Assembly (NCBI RefSeq): GCF_041146395.1
Contig: NC_090999.1
Location: 66,283,001-66,347,000 of the forward strand
Direction: 5' to 3'
From: Eulemur rufifrons
Taxonomy: Eukaryota; Chordata; Mammalia; Primates; Lemuridae
Length of the DNA: 64,000 nucleotides
Of this stretch, positions 36,549-50,700 are shown one piece after another (within the stretch, counting starts at the first letter, position 1; every line of letters begins with the position of its first letter). The position numbers and the translations under genes were made by a program. The notes under the pieces are model-generated. The model saw nothing but the letters and a program-made list of their open reading frames with translations. It was not told where the DNA came from and ran no database searches.

Positions 36549-37610
36549 CACTGTCCTCATGGATCTTACAATTTAGAGTGAAGATCCGGATGAGTAAATA
36601 GGAAATTACAACTAGGTGATACTGTATGTTCATAGAGGAAGTAAAGAATGCTGTGAGAAAAATAAAAGAAGCATCAAATCAGATTGCCTAAGGGGCTCAG
36701 AATTGCACTCAGTGCAGATAACAGAAATCTGACAATAAATAATGTTGTGTTATATAACAAGGAATTGGCGGTAGGCAGTTTATGTCTGGTGCAACTGTTC
36801 TATTAATAGGAAGTCATTGAGAACCCAGGCTCCCTCTAATGTCCTTCTCCTCCGGTGTGGTTCTTATCCTCATGGCCACCAAATGTCTGCTTTTGATAGC
36901 AGACATCAGGCCTGCATTATAGATTAGGAGAGAAGGAGAAGGGAAGAAGGCACGTGTGAATGGAGGTTGATTGTACATCAGGAAACAACAGTGTCCTGGA
37001 GGCCCCACCTGCTAGACTTCTACTCACAGCTCATTGGCTAGCAATGAGTCTCATGGCCATTCACATTTTCAGAGAGACTTAGGAGGTGAGGATTACTGAC
37101 TTGGCACATGGCCAGGGTGTACAAAAGTGGAGTTCTGTCAGCAAAACAGAAGGGAAGAGGGGATTTGGGTGGGCAACTAGCACATTCTGCTACAGAAATG
37201 GTCCCAATGACAGTGATGCCCATACAGACTCAGAAGATGCGTAAGAGTCCTCCCGGTACAGAGAGCTGCGAGCGGTTCTCAGACAGAGGGAAAAGTATTT
37301 AGAAAGATGTGGAGGTAAAGAAGAGCCAGGTAAGAGGAGTTGAAGGATTTTCAAAAGGCTGAATTGCAGTGGGAGATGGGAAGTCACACTAACAGATGCA
37401 GCTGGGGAGGAAAGTAGGGATTAAGTCACAAAAAGGCCATAGAAGCCATACGTATGGGTTAGGGCTTTTAGATGCAATTAGAAACAAACTTTGGCTGTTT
37501 TAAACAGAAAATGAAAGTGTTAAAATGTTCTTGGGCAGCACTCAGAATTTTTTAGAACTAAAGAACCACAGAGGGCTGCACTGCCAGAAACAAGGTCCAG
37601 ATTATGGTGC
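36549..37610. other. No gene recognised
   Basis: Mixed composition sequence without a recognised family. Overlapping short frames on both strands near 37038-37387 have no motif. Confidence 0.5.
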
Positions 37611-37627
37611 AGAACTGATACAATGTT

Positions 37628-37968
37628 GGCCGGGCGCGGTGGCTCACGCCTGTAATCCTAGCACTCTGGGAGGCCGAGGTGGGCGGATCGTTTGAGCTCA
37701 GGAGTTCGAGACCAGCCTGAGCAAGAGCGAGACCCCACCTCTACCAAAAATAGAAAGAAATTATATGGACAGCTAAAAATATATATAGAAAAAATTAGCC
37801 GGGCATGGTGGCGCATGCCTGTAGTCCCAGCTACTCGGGAGGCTGAGACAGGAGGATCGCTTGAGCTCAGGAGTTTGAGGTTGCTGTGAGCTAAGCTGAC
37901 GCCACGGCACTCACTCTAGCCTGGGCAACAGAGTGAGACTCTGTCTCAAAAAAAAAAAAAAAAAAAAA
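37628..37968 (+). mobile_element. Alu SINE, sense, young lemur-type copy
   Basis: Full-length Alu from 'ggccgggcgcggtggc' through two monomers to an A20 tail. It is flanked by the exact 15-bp duplication 'agaactgatacaatg' (37611-37625 and 37968-37982). Pol III A- and B-box regions are intact ('ggctcacgcc', 'gttcgagacc'). The linker near 37755-37800 holds the same AT-rich extension as the Alu at 7870. Confidence 0.96.
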
Positions 37969-37982
37969 GAACTGATACAATG

Positions 37983-38050
37983 CTTGTGAAATAAAATAAT
38001 CATAACAAATAAATAAAATTTAAAAATTAAAAATAAAAAAAAAAACCTGA
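37983..38050. repeat. A-rich segment after the Alu
   Basis: An AT-only run with an (A)11 end is followed by 'cctgatacaat', a third copy of the Alu duplication core 'ctgatacaat' (38048-38057). It may be the tail of an earlier small retroposon that used the same site. Confidence 0.5.
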
Positions 38051-38057
38051 TACAATA

Positions 38058-41000
38058 AGGCGGCCACTGCCACTGCAGCTGAGCATTGGCCCCACTGGCA
38101 CCATCTATGGGACACCAGTACTGCCAGTGAGTGCTGCCTCTGAGGGGCCTGGAACTCCCCCATCATCCACAGCAGCTTGTGTCACCTCCCAATTCAAAGT
38201 CCGTGCAAGGGTGTCTGATGGGTGGGGCCTAAATTCTAGCTGCAAGGAAGTCTGTGTATTTGGCATTTTTTACTTCTGACGCAAAAGGTGGCTCTTCCTC
38301 TCACCAAGAAGCTCCCTCAAACATACGAAGGGGCTTCAGATGCTGGGCATCCAGAGAAGATGGCCATGGGCGGGTTTATCCTGACGGCAGTGGGGTGTCA
38401 AAGACGAACTTTAAGTACAGAAGTAACCAGGAAAGACAGCATTTTAGACAAATCCCTCTGGCTGAAAGGTAAAAGGTGGATATATAGGAGGAAAGTGACA
38501 CAGCCAAGGGACTCTACAAAATACCATCTGGTGTGTCTCTAGGGTTTTGTTTTCAGGGAAGGCCTTTGAGTGAGGAGATGATGTCAAGTCAACATTGAGA
38601 CCATAAACTCTAATAGTCTTCTGGATTATGCCAGACTGCCTTGTGGAATGAGACAAATAACTATTGCCTTTCTGTGCCTGATTTAACAAAAATAATAATG
38701 AGTAAAACTGTGCTGTTGGGTGAGAAGAAGGTGAGAAGGCCCTTTGGCTGGTGCTAGGTGCCTAAGCAGCAGGCATAAAATCCCCGCAGCTGCACAGCCG
38801 GTCTGTCCACCGTCTCCTACCCCTGCCCCAGCGTGAGGACGGAGCAGCCGGCCACTGAGGGCTCTGTCAGGGCGGCCCCGCATCCCAGTCTGGGGAGAAA
38901 TGAAGCCCTGGGACTGAGCGGCTGGGGGTATAACCTGGAATCATGCCTCCCTGTCTTCACCTCCCATGGTAGCGTCTTCATCTAAAATGAATTAATAAGG
39001 ATTTATTACCATGGTGCTTTCCTCCCTCAGCACCAGAGGAACTGAAGTCTCTAAATCCCACTAAGATTAAGCCCCAGCTCTGGTTTCAAAGAGACATAAA
39101 TAATGAAAATCTCTGAATAGTCTCCTTTCCGTCACGCAGCAAACCATGAAAAAGTAACCTGGATATTGACTTTTTAGCTGCTTTCAGGCCTAGCAGCTTT
39201 TCCTGTCAAATAGTATAGTAATAAAATACTGCAAACCAGGCCAAATGAGTGCCCGAGTGTGGGTGGGTGGAGGAGCCCTGTATCAAAGGTTTGCAGCAGC
39301 GTCGGGTCGCCCTACTGAGCACACAGATTACTTTGGCGAATTCTCTGGTCCCATGGATGACAAGCACAGGGCCTGCAAGTTCCCACACCCTTCAGTGAAG
39401 GGATTTGGACTGGCCAATGTTTGGGGGTGCAATAAGAGGCTCCTGCAAAAGAAACTGAGAAATAAGGGACCTGTGGCTGGGACCACAGTTCCAAGAGTAA
39501 GTGGCAGCTCACCTAGAATGGCCAGACAGACCTAGTTGCAGTTCTGGGTAACCAGTGTTGGGAGAGAATAGAGCAGCCACACCACAGAAGAGAGAAGTGA
39601 GGACCCAGTGGACAGTCAGTGGATCCCGGACTCCAATTGCCCTGCCACAGGGACACAGTTTTCCCTCGTATACCAGGACTCCATTGCGCCATTTTGGGCA
39701 GGAAAAGAGTCATCCAAAAGAAGCCACTTAGGTCCTTCCTTACTAGCCATTGAACATTAAGAAAAGAGACAGTTCAAACTGAAAGAAACTAAAACGCTAT
39801 TGACTGGAACATTTTTTCCCCCTGCTGGTAGAGACCTCATAAAATTAGTTCAGCCATATAGAAAATAAAGAAGCTGATGTTTTGGTGTGCATTTGAGGTT
39901 AGAATGAGTAAATTTAAGATGCAACTACATTTTGCATTGAAACTTATTTTTATCCTTTTTTATATCTTTCTGCTTATTTTTGGAGGGCACCAATTTATTT
40001 TCCCCATGTTTGCATGACTTTATCATTCTTGATAACATTAACCTGATAAAGTATCACAGTCATACGATGCCAAGTTCACCACTTACCTGCCCTCCCGGCG
40101 ACACGTCTAAGGTGATGGTAGGAATTATCCAGGAAAATATTTAGCCAGCACCATGGTCAGGAATTCCTTAAAAAGCTAGGACAGAATAGTATCACTCTGT
40201 GCTTCCTTGTATCTTATTTTTTTATTTTGTAGCCAAACACGTGAAGCATTTTAAATGTAAGCTCCTAGGAAAATTATAAACACATTTAAAGAACATCCAG
40301 TTCCTTGGCTAGCCCATTCTCCATACTTAGTCTGAGAGAGTAGCCCTATGAGTATCCCTTGCGAGAGTCCTCACACTCTTGGCAAAGTATTTTAACTTGT
40401 AACAGACAGGAAGATACTTATGAAATGTGAGGCCTGTCCTCGCTGTCATTCTCTCAAACACACACACTCTAACACATCCTCCTGCATAGACACTTCACAG
40501 TTGTCTCAACACGAGTTGACAGCTCTTGTCTTGATGTAGCAGGGAACACTTTCAACATCAGTCATGACGTGGATGGCTAAAAAAACAGAGTCCTATTCTC
40601 AGAGCCCTTTTAATTAAGTCCAGAGATCTCAGCTAGATATCAATTCTCTATTTCAGAGTTGTTTTGATCTATTAATAGTGACTAGCTGGTAGACTAATAT
40701 GCAAAAAAAACACTCCACAAATTTTCAGTCTTAGTAAACCCAGAAGACTATTTTAATATTTCACAAGGCAAAGACAAACCAAATCTACTGATAATTTGTA
40801 GAGCTTTGATCTAGGTAGGATGCTTATTATACCAGTTAAATGAGATTACATCAGGCAGTATATAGAGAAATACACCTACAGAGAGAAATAGAGATACATG
40901 CACCTACACACGCAGTTGAGGGGTCTCTGGCCTCTCCTGCGTGTGTGTGTGTGGCGCCCACTCATTTGTTCTTTTTACTTTCCTAATTGATCCATCAAAT

Positions 41001-42414
41001 TTGGTTAACTAGTGCCTTTGTTAAGCTTTCTTACAAAATAGTTACTTCTCGGGCTAATTCAGCAACCACCTTCACGATTTGCTTTCACAGACATTATTAT
41101 CAGCAATTATTCTTACAAGAGTCACCATTATATTTTGACCCATAGCGCTTCAGCAATAGTGGTATCCAGTGCTCCTAAGTCGAACATACAGGCTACTTAT
41201 GCTCTCAGTGTGATTTCTGGGATATTTTAAGAGATCTTAACACAAAAATCTGCATTTCCTTTTTTTCTCTAGTCATCATCATCCCATCATTTCTTCTGCA
41301 GGTGGGCCTATTTATTTTCTCTCACCAATTTGACTCAATTATCCAGGTTGACAGTGCCAGGTTGGCACGTATAATCAAGAGTTCTCAAAGGAGGATTAAG
41401 AGGATCAGAGAGGATCAGAGAGTGGGAGGGTAGACTGGCTTGTTGATTTTCCTCATCAAGCAAAACTCTGCAAGAAGACACCTTCAAGTCCCAAGGCTGG
41501 GAGATGATAACTAGGCCAGAAGGCAGTGACATAAAAACTCATGCTACCCACAAACACAGATCAAATGTTCAAATACCTGTTTTCATGCCCCCAATTCACA
41601 CTGCTAATTTAAGCATTTCCTTTTAAGCAGAGATATAGTGTATTTTCCAGATAATTGATTACTTAAGGCAGTCAAATATGTTGCTCTTCTTCTTAATAAA
41701 GTTAGATCATTAACATTTTATAAAAGTTCACCATTTTTATGATTTATTGCAATTTGTTTTGTCAAAACCATGTATTAATCCCCCCTCAAGCTTTTATCTC
41801 TAAATACATGAGTATATTATCTGTCCTAAAAAGGCCCAATGGAAACTGAGAGTATCTGCAAGTAATAAAAATATTACTTAATTCTTGCTGTGAAAAACTA
41901 ATAGAATTAAAAACAAGTGCATTTTATGGCTCATTTTATCTCACATCAAATGTGTCTTATATATTCCACATCAGTTAAGAGGATGCATATTTGACCCAAA
42001 ATGCACATTAGCCAAATTATAGGATTTAGATGGAAAGTGAATATTGCCCAATTATTTGTTTCCAGCATTCTTGTCACACTACATCCTTGGTTTTCTGTGC
42101 TACCACTTCTCTGGTAGGTCAACAGCCCTTACTACTGGTCAAGGTAAAATCCCACACTCCTGCTCTTCACTGTTTCAGCTGGTTAATTATTGGCTGTGGA
42201 TGAAGAAAGTGCTTGGTATATCTATACACAGTCTTAAGAAACCACATTAAAACGAATTAACATAAAGTAGAAAGAATATTCTCTCTTGTTTCCAGCATCT
42301 TAACTTCTTTACCAGCATTTATCTGATGAGAAGGTACTCACTCAGTGCTTACCACATGTCATAAGCATGACAGGTAACAATGAAGTGTAGAAAGGCTCTG
42401 CACCTTCCAGAAAC
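38058..42414. other. Long stretch without a recognised gene
   Basis: No supported coding region. A GC-richer island lies at about 38750-38900. A 96-codon plus-strand frame at 39245-39535 overlaps a minus-strand frame and shows no domain. Small patches: (CA)n near 40458-40468, GT near 40940-40953, and an 11-base tandem 'gaggatcagag' near 41399-41420. Confidence 0.5.
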
Positions 42415-42585
42415 CATAAAGTGAGTACTAACATTGGAGCTCAAAGCCCAGCTTAGCCACTGCATAGCTGTATAATTACAGACTAGCTTCAGTTTCTTCC
42501 CTATTAAATAGGAAGCTAAGGACTCCTTCACAGGACTGCTGACGGGCTCATTGAATACATGAAGTGGTGCAGAAGGTCCAATTGG
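42415..42585 (+). mobile_element. MIR SINE, sense
   Basis: 'ggagctcaaagcccagc', 'ccactgcatagctgt' and 'ttcttccctattaaatagg' follow MIR core order. Strongly diverged. Confidence 0.6.
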
Positions 42586-42979
42586 TGACAATAATAAAGA
42601 AGGAGAGAAAGGAAATAAGGTGTAATTGTCTGCAACCAGGGAGCAGAACTGCAGTAGAAATTGAAGTATTAAGTGAGGAGAAAGGGTGGAGTCACACGAA
42701 GCAGGACAGCACTGGCAGGGCCCAAGCCAGGTCTGGAGGAGAGGGTGTTTGGAAGTCTGTTCCCAGGTGACTTGGGGACTCATCTCTGCAGTCCATTGAA
42801 AGCTCAAAGGTCAATTTGACACAAGAAGTCACATCACCAGTTGCCACTTCTGGATTTGGTTATCCATTTAATTAAACTGATGGACAATAAACTTAGCAAC
42901 ACCAGTTCAACAGAGCACCTTGAAAGTAGAAGGGTGCATAGTGGGGAAATTTGGGGAAAAGTTTAGCCTTTGAATTGTA

Positions 42980-44270
42980 TTCAATCATTTAAAAAATACT
43001 TAGTGAGTAACTACCATTTGCCAGGCACTCGTAAAGGGTAGATACGCCTCCTGCCTCTGCAGGCCGTGCAGTCTATGGAAGGGGAGGGGGTTAAACAATG
43101 AATTATGAGAGGGGAAATATAGCTGAGGCCTGAAGGAGAGGAACAGTTTAGCGGGCAAAGGAGGGTGGCAAGAGCACTTCAGGCAGCAGGAACAGCACGT
43201 GCCGATCCTCTAAGCTGAAGGAAAGCGGAGCTCTTTGGAAGAACTGCAGGGAGAGGGGTTCTGGGTTTATCAAGAAAAAAGCTTGGAGAATTAAGAAGAG
43301 ACCAGAGTGAGCAGGAGATTTTAAGTCATATTATAGAGTTTACATTTTACCCTAAGAGCTTTGGAAAGACAGTAATGGTTTTAGTGGGGGGAAAACATGA
43401 CCAAATTTACAGTAAAGAAAGATGGTTCTGTCTGTAGGGTATAGCATGGAGTGCAAAGAATCAAGTCAGGTTAGAACCATTAGGAAGTTGTTGAGGGAGT
43501 CCAGGCATGGAAATTTGGTGACCTAAACTGTGGTAGTGCAATGGAAATGGGCAGAAAGGGATTGAATATAGAAATTAAGTACTATATAGAGGAGTTCAGG
43601 GGAGTCATAGTAATCTGTTTTGAATTACAATGGATATGAAACATAGGGAAAGTGGTTTGAATGGTTGGAGTAGGGAGAGAAAGAGGATGAATTCAATTCT
43701 GGACAGGTTGACTTTTTAGTGCCTGCAATATATTGAAGCAGATATGTCTTGTAGGCCACTGTCTCAGTGGGTCTGGTACTCCAGTGAATAGGCTGAACTG
43801 GAGATAAAGAGAAATTATTAACATTTAATAGAGATTGAAGTGATGTAGATGAATGAGATCAGCTAGAAAAAGTGAGAAGATAGCCCAGAAATGAACTCTG
43901 AGCAACAATCACATGTACAACACAAGCAAAGAACAAGAATTCCATGAAGAAGACAAAGAAGGAGTGATTAAAGAAAGAGGTAGGAGGAAGACCAGATATC
44001 GTGGTTCCACAGAAACCAAGAGAAGATGGTACCTTAGGAAGGACAGATGGTCTACCCTGTCAAGTTCCAGGGAGAAGGAATCACTGAAAACAGTTTCAGT
44101 GAAATGGAACAGACAAAACCAGATTAGACAGAGAACGAATTAGAGAACATAGTGAGCAAATGGAGATACTGAGAATAACTCAAGTATTTTGCCCATGAAG
44201 GGGAAGAAAGAATCAGGGCAGTAGTTAGAGAGGGTCAAATTTTAGACAGCAGATAGCCACCCAAAGATCA
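42980..44270 (-). mobile_element. L2 LINE, antisense, long fragment
   Basis: Begins with the reversed L2 tail ('cagcgagtaactacc'-like, 'gccaggcactcg') and continues through reversed ORF2 blocks ('gcaaaggagggtggcaag', 'gaccagagtgagcagg', 'taccctaagagc'). The distal limit near 44270 is approximate. Confidence 0.6.
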
Positions 44271-46374
44271 GGATTGCCACTGAAGCTGAAGTCATTGGAG
44301 CTAAAGATAACCTACATAGTCTTCTCAGGAGGGAGGCTTGCAGCTAAATTGGCATGTGAAAAGAGAAGCTCTTAATCAGGAAAAAAAAAAGGAAATATGT
44401 GTAGAATACGCAATGAAGGGATGTTGGGATCATTCTCACCATTTCTATAAGAAGCAGAAAAAGGCAAATAGACTTAAACATTTTAATTAGCATGCTCTCT
44501 CCTCCCTACCCCCTCAACTCTCCCTTTCTCCCTCCCTTCCTCTTCTCCTCCCATGTTTTTCGGACTAGACTGTCTAGTCTAGCAAGAAAGGAACTCCTCA
44601 TCAGAAGAAATAATATAATAGCCACTAACCACAGCTGTGTCCTGTATTCATACAGTCTTGATGTCCATTTCTTGTTTGTCATATTAGGCACAGCTGCTGC
44701 TGCTTTTGCTTAATAAATCACATTTATTGTGAATCTATTACAGAAAAAAATAGTCATGTGACAGGTAGTTCTAATTGAGATAAGAGCCTTCTTTTAGACC
44801 CTTTAAAAGCAGTTTTGATAATATTTTCTAGCATTTTAAATAAATACAGTTGTATCTAATTTGTAACACAAGAAAGCCAGTTTTAAAATTCATTATTGCC
44901 CACTCAGTCTAAGAAGCAGGTTGAGTTGAGTCATCTGTAGAGCTGGATTGTTGCTTGCTTGTAGTCCAATAAAAAGCAGATGTATCCTAAGTGAGAATGT
45001 TTGTATTCATTTACAAAGCAGCAATATTTCAGTCTAGTCATAACCATAACACTCCAGGAACAGTCTTTAACATTCTCTCTCCCTTAGAACAAAGCATCTT
45101 TTCTCATGAGGAAATCTGTGTAAGACACTTGGTTGCAAATGAATTCAAACAACTTTCTCATCAGGAGAATACATGAAAAGGTAAATAAATGGAAAAACAC
45201 TTTTGAAAACCTCCAAAGAAGACATGTATCTTACGGAAGTCACAGAAAGGATTTCGGTTGGTGGCATTACATGACTGATGGCAAGATCCTATTGATTAAA
45301 AATTGCCTAGTCATGTCTGAAGGGGAAGTAATAAAGTAACATACCAATAAAAAGTAATAATCGCAATCACCATGGATCTATAAAACATTATTAAATATCC
45401 CTTGACAACTCTGGAAAAAACTCTAAGTAATTACCATGCCTCACTTTAAATTAAACCCTGGCCCTGGTTCCCCACGTCACTGTCACATAGGCACGGTAAT
45501 GAAGGGGACTTATGATGCCTTTGTGTATATTGCTGCAGAGTTAGCTGGCTGGCCACCCTTATGATATAATCTCTTTCTGCTGCAATTTAATTAAAACAGT
45601 GAAGGATCTGACCTTTGCTGGAGATTTTCTCATCCATAGCACTAAAAATATCCCCTGGAAGCAATCTGTCAATATGATCTTTCAAACACAATCCTGCCAG
45701 TACTGGAGAAGAAGAGAAAGGAAATGAGAAACATCAGCAACCAGAAGGGATAGCACAGGTTAGCACATGGTTAGTTGTCATCAAAGACCCATCAGAGTCA
45801 TGGGTCTGCCTATAAGGAGGATAAAAAATTAAGTCACCTAATTACATGTAGAAATGAATGAAAGTCCCCCATCTAGTGTCCAGCATATATTGAATAATAA
45901 AGGTACAATCAATGAGAATTGCCTCCCATTCCCCGACCCCTCTTCCAGGAATTATCCTTGTGTATATTTTGGCTGGATGACACTTAGAGGCTTTAATGCC
46001 TTGATTTGTAGACATCCTTGGAAGTCTTTCCTGTCCCCATAATCCCCAGAATTCTGTGCATTCTGTAGCAAAATATTTTGTAATAAAAAAGAGCCCTTCT
46101 TTATTGATGTTAATAGGACTTTACTGCCAACTTTGTTCTGATGATTGAGATGTTCCTGTCCGGTCATGGGACAAGTGCCATTTATTTTTATAGCTGTAAT
46201 GTGAAAGGAAAGATCATTTTTTTACTGTGTGAATGTGAGCCTCCAATCTGAACCACAGTCTGACAGATGAGGAGTGGAAGTACTAAAGAGAAGCTGGGTA
46301 TAGCACAAGGAGACGTGGAGCCCATGATGGGGAAGAAGTCCTGTTAAACATGCCAATCATTCAATAGGGAATGG
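44271..46374. other. No gene recognised
   Basis: Unassigned DNA. A C/T-rich tract lies at 44496-44553. Short frames (44506-44713 on both strands, 45133-45339) are not supported. Confidence 0.5.
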
Positions 46375-46590
46375 TTAAAAGGCCTGGAGTTGAGGTCAGA
46401 CCCACCTGGGGTCAACTCCTTCACCACTTCCTAGTTACTGTTACTTAGGAAATACACCAATCATTTCTGAGCCCCTGCATCAGCCTATAAAATTGAAATA
46501 GTGTTATTGATTTTGCAAACTTAACAAGATAATAGGGATAAGTTTAGCATATCACCTGACATATTATCTGATATTTTATTTTATGTTTAA
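46375..46590 (+). mobile_element. MIR SINE, sense
   Basis: 'tgaggtcagacccacctggg' followed by 'cctagttactg', 'tcagcctataaaattg' and 'atcacctgacatatt' matches MIR order, missing the tRNA-like head. Confidence 0.6.
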
Positions 46591-47579
46591 CACATCAACT
46601 GCCACACTAGAAAAAAACATTTTCCCTGGGGCCACAGTGTTTTATTAAAACAAAACAATCCTTTCTAATTTGTTATTTTTTATTGTTTTCTCAGTGTGAG
46701 TTATATGCAATGCAATCCACATTTTTAGAATTAAATTGTCAATATTAATTGTAACAATAAAAACATCAACAAGTAAGATTTTCCCAAACCAACTGCAGGG
46801 TTTTGCTTCACAAGGCCCTGGGCTAAATACTAGCTTGAGCTAAATACAACTCATATGGCAGTTAATGTGTTAATAATAAATAGAAGCTAATATCAACAGT
46901 AAGGAAAATAAAAAACAGCACTGAAGAAACTGTGGGTCAAGTTAGAAAGCCACACATTCCCATTGAAAGATAAACTCTAGTTAGAGTCTATGAACCTAAG
47001 GCATGGACAAAGGCTAAAAAACTGCATTTTGTCCATCCTTTTGTCCAGAGCCGATCTTCAAAGTCTTTACCAACCAGTGTGGAACAAACATCAACAAATA
47101 AAAGTGGATGCTGACCACAGACAAGTGAAACAGCTGTGACAGCATATCCTGGCTGAGTGTCAGTGCTTCCCTCCTCCATAATACCGAGCATTGCTCTTGG
47201 TACATGGCAAGTTCTTGATTGGTATTTATCAAATTTAATTCACACTGTATTAACCTGGTCCTCTCACAAAAGCGAGGTTAATTAGGAAAAGAAAAAGAAT
47301 GTTGACTTAGCAATGATCAGTTTGAAGATTTACCAAAAAAAAAAAAAATTATTCTAACTTTTTTCTCATGGAGATTTTTCAGTTTTTGTGGGGGACCTTG
47401 GATGTGTGTTATCTAAATTAAATCTGGTCTTCCATTATTTTTCTTTTAATAAAATAACAGTTTGGATACTTTAAGTGATAAACTAATTTTTATTGATTGA
47501 TTATTAAAGTCCATTGGTATCTTGATTCATTCCAAAAGGATATGAAAAAGCTATATCTTTGTTTACAGTTTACAGGAGG
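46591..47579. other. No gene recognised
   Basis: AT-rich unassigned sequence with an A14 run near 47335-47348. Confidence 0.5.
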
Positions 47580-47745
47580 CTTTATTGGGATTCTTAACAC
47601 AACCCTTCAAAAATAAGACGATGAATTCAGAGAGGTTAAATAACTTACCAAAATCAGACAACTAGTAAAAGTTCAGAGTCAAGATTCACTCCCAAATCAT
47701 ATGGTTTCAAGTTCAGTGCTATGTTCCTCTACACCATGCAGTCTC
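47580..47745 (-). mobile_element. MIR SINE, antisense
   Basis: 'gaattcagagaggttaaata', 'acttaccaaaatcagac', 'aactagtaaaagttcagag' and 'caagattcactccc' are the reversed MIR core and 5' half. Confidence 0.75.
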
Positions 47746-50700
47746 TTGGGTGCCTATATGAACTCCATGCTATGCTTTGTTTGGAACAGATCCTTTCCAA
47801 CAATTAATTCTCCTTAGTGCTGCTTCTATCTTCTTGCACTCCAAATTTCAGAACCTAGGACAGCATCTGCATCACCACATGCTTAATAAACCAGTAGGTA
47901 TGATTGTGTGATTTTGAGGACTGCTGACATTCTTTTTACATTACCACAACACTTTGGTTCTGATAAGAAGATTAAATTCCTCTGAGCCTACTCCTCTCTT
48001 ATGCCCGTGGTTGCCATTACCAATGGCTGTGCCTACCATCATAACTAAGTTTCCTCAACACACTCTAGTTGTCACTCATAAGCACACTTTCAGCCTAGCT
48101 AATGATTTCGTAGGAATAGATTGGGGTTGTCAGAAAAGTAGAAGCCAACACAATTTTAATTGTGGTAAACACATATACTTTGACCTTCTACATCTGTTTT
48201 TAAATCAAGTACAAACTTTAATAATTATACTCAGCAGAGGCATCTGGAAGATGTGTTGATACCAGTTGGCAGCAAACACCAGATGGGTTAGTCAATCTGG
48301 AACAGATGGTAAATTGATATTAATTAATTATAATCCTGGACTTTTCCACCATTCATGATTCTCAGTTTAAATGTCTAAGTTTACAATTTTGGGTTTATCT
48401 CAGGTTTCTAAATTCCTCTTTATAACCTATGTGATTTTAGGAGGAAAAGTGGATAAATTTACTCTCTGATCAGAGACTATCTTGATCCATCGAGACACTC
48501 TGAGATTGAAAAATGAACTCTGATGAGCTAATGATATTATGGTAGAGCCGGGAGGTGCATCATCATGGTGACAGATCTAGGATTTTTCTATTCCCACTCT
48601 GCCAATTAATACTACCCTCTTCCCACAATCCTTCCTTCCCCATTTTGTACCACCAATAAAATCATCTGTGAGAACTCTATGCAAAGTACAACAGCCAAAT
48701 AAGAGTAAAATACACTTTTATTAATAGCTGCGCACATATCCACTATTCAAATGTGGAGCTCTCTGGAAGGCAAAGGTTGAAGTAAATGAGTAAGAGTTAA
48801 GTTCTGAGCAAGATTTCCACCACTTCTTAAATTGAAATCTTAGGCTAGGTGCATGGAGTATGGAAATCAAGAGAAGGAAGAAATTAGTTTTCTGGTTCTA
48901 TAGAGCAGCTTTGGCCTCATGTTTAGAGAAATGGCCACAAGGTCACCAAAGATAGCCCATGGGTCCATTTAGTCTCATGTATAGAAGAGTGAGAGTTGGA
49001 TTGGTGAGTGCTTTTTTACGTGCAGTAAGCACTCACATTCACAAGTCAATGTTGCTCGAGTTGACCAATCAGATCATCAACTGCTCTTCTTTGAAGTGTG
49101 GAAATAAAGATATTAAGTGCCCACAAGGAGTGATGTTCAGAGTTCTAGAAAGTTACTACCATCTTTACAATTCTTACTCCCTAATGCCTGAGATTTTGCT
49201 AACATAATCAGCCCACCATTTTATTCTTAATATTTTTGTTAAAATAAAAACTAAAACTAAAAGTTTTACTTTTAGTGATCAGAGAGCTGATTTGGCAGCC
49301 TATAGAAGACAGTAAGGAGGCAGTGGGTACCAAAAGTGGGAGCACAGGGAGAAAGGAGAGAAGAGACTTGCAAATATGGACAGTTCAAAACTGGGACCAT
49401 AGAGAAGCATGTTTTGCATCAGATTGGCTTTAGAAGCCAGATAAGATACGGCAGAATCTTCTTAGTAATAGTCATGCCAGCTATTTAACTTCATTGCCTA
49501 CCCAGAGTATAGAGATCTCTCAGTCAACTCACTCCATGGTGGAAGGGAGAGAGCTCAGAGAGAGTGCACCTTCTCTAGTTCTACCCCAGTCAAAGGTTTT
49601 CCTTCCTATATTTAAAATAGACCACTCAGGACTAATGGAAGCATCCTCATTTATGAACATGCACCTTACCAATTACTGGGGTTATACAAAGAGCACATTG
49701 CAACTAAACATTAAGGTTTTCTTTTGATCTCTTAAATTTTATTGCATTTCTTTCCTTTAATTTTACCTAAAGAACAACTACAGAGGTTAGGTGAATGGTC
49801 CCTGAGACTATAGCAGAGTGCCTTTGGACTTCTAGAGACATCAAAATAAATATGAAAATAACAAAATGAATACAAAGTTGATCAGAACAGAACTATAAAA
49901 AGCCACCCTAAACCAGATAATGTCTCCAAAGATAGGCAAGAGATAACTAAAAATACCGCCATATATAGTAAGAAGTGGATGAAGCAGGGTGTGCAGTCAA
50001 GAACCAAAGGGAGTTTTGAGGGTCCTGCAATAGCAATGTGCATTCCTGGGAGCACAATTCCAGGAAGGGAGAAGCACTGCTTTCCAATGCAGCAGTAATC
50101 CCATGCCTCTGAGGAAAATGTAGCCAGGTCTGACTTCCCAAATCCAGGAACAGTTGCCATTGGCCATTGCAGACTCCTGAAAGCCACACTCCAAGCAATA
50201 CACTATTTTGCTAGGTAGTGTTTTAGCCTCAAATCCACATGTGATTGTTTACCTTAATGAGCGGGGCCAAACCATGCATGAGCCTAGACAACCAGAATTT
50301 TTCAAATTGTTTTCCTCAGTACCCTAATGTTCCACCTGATTATCCCATGAGCTGTCTTAGGGACTGCCAAGGAACTTTTCCCTCCAGCTGTTTCCTACCC
50401 TCCACTCCATCACCATTTCCACCAGAGAAGCTCACTTTCTTATGGATATCACACAGGCGTTCTATGTAGGATCTTTTGGGGGACAGATTCTGCCACTAAA
50501 AAATGTACCAAAATTCACTGGCGGTAATTCAGACCTTTATCCTGCTCCTTGGATTCTTTTCCGCAGCTCCTATCCTGGTCCCCAGGTGGCTTCCTATGAG
50601 AAATCCTTGGGTATTGCATCATATCTACAACATGGACCTTTAAGATATTCTCTAAAGAAAGAGAAGCACAAGGCCAAATAATCTTTTTCTTTAAAAAGTC

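Noticed and set aside
39245..39535. 96-codon plus-strand frame
   Set aside because: It overlaps a minus-strand frame, lacks a domain, promoter or exon signals, and its length is within chance expectation.
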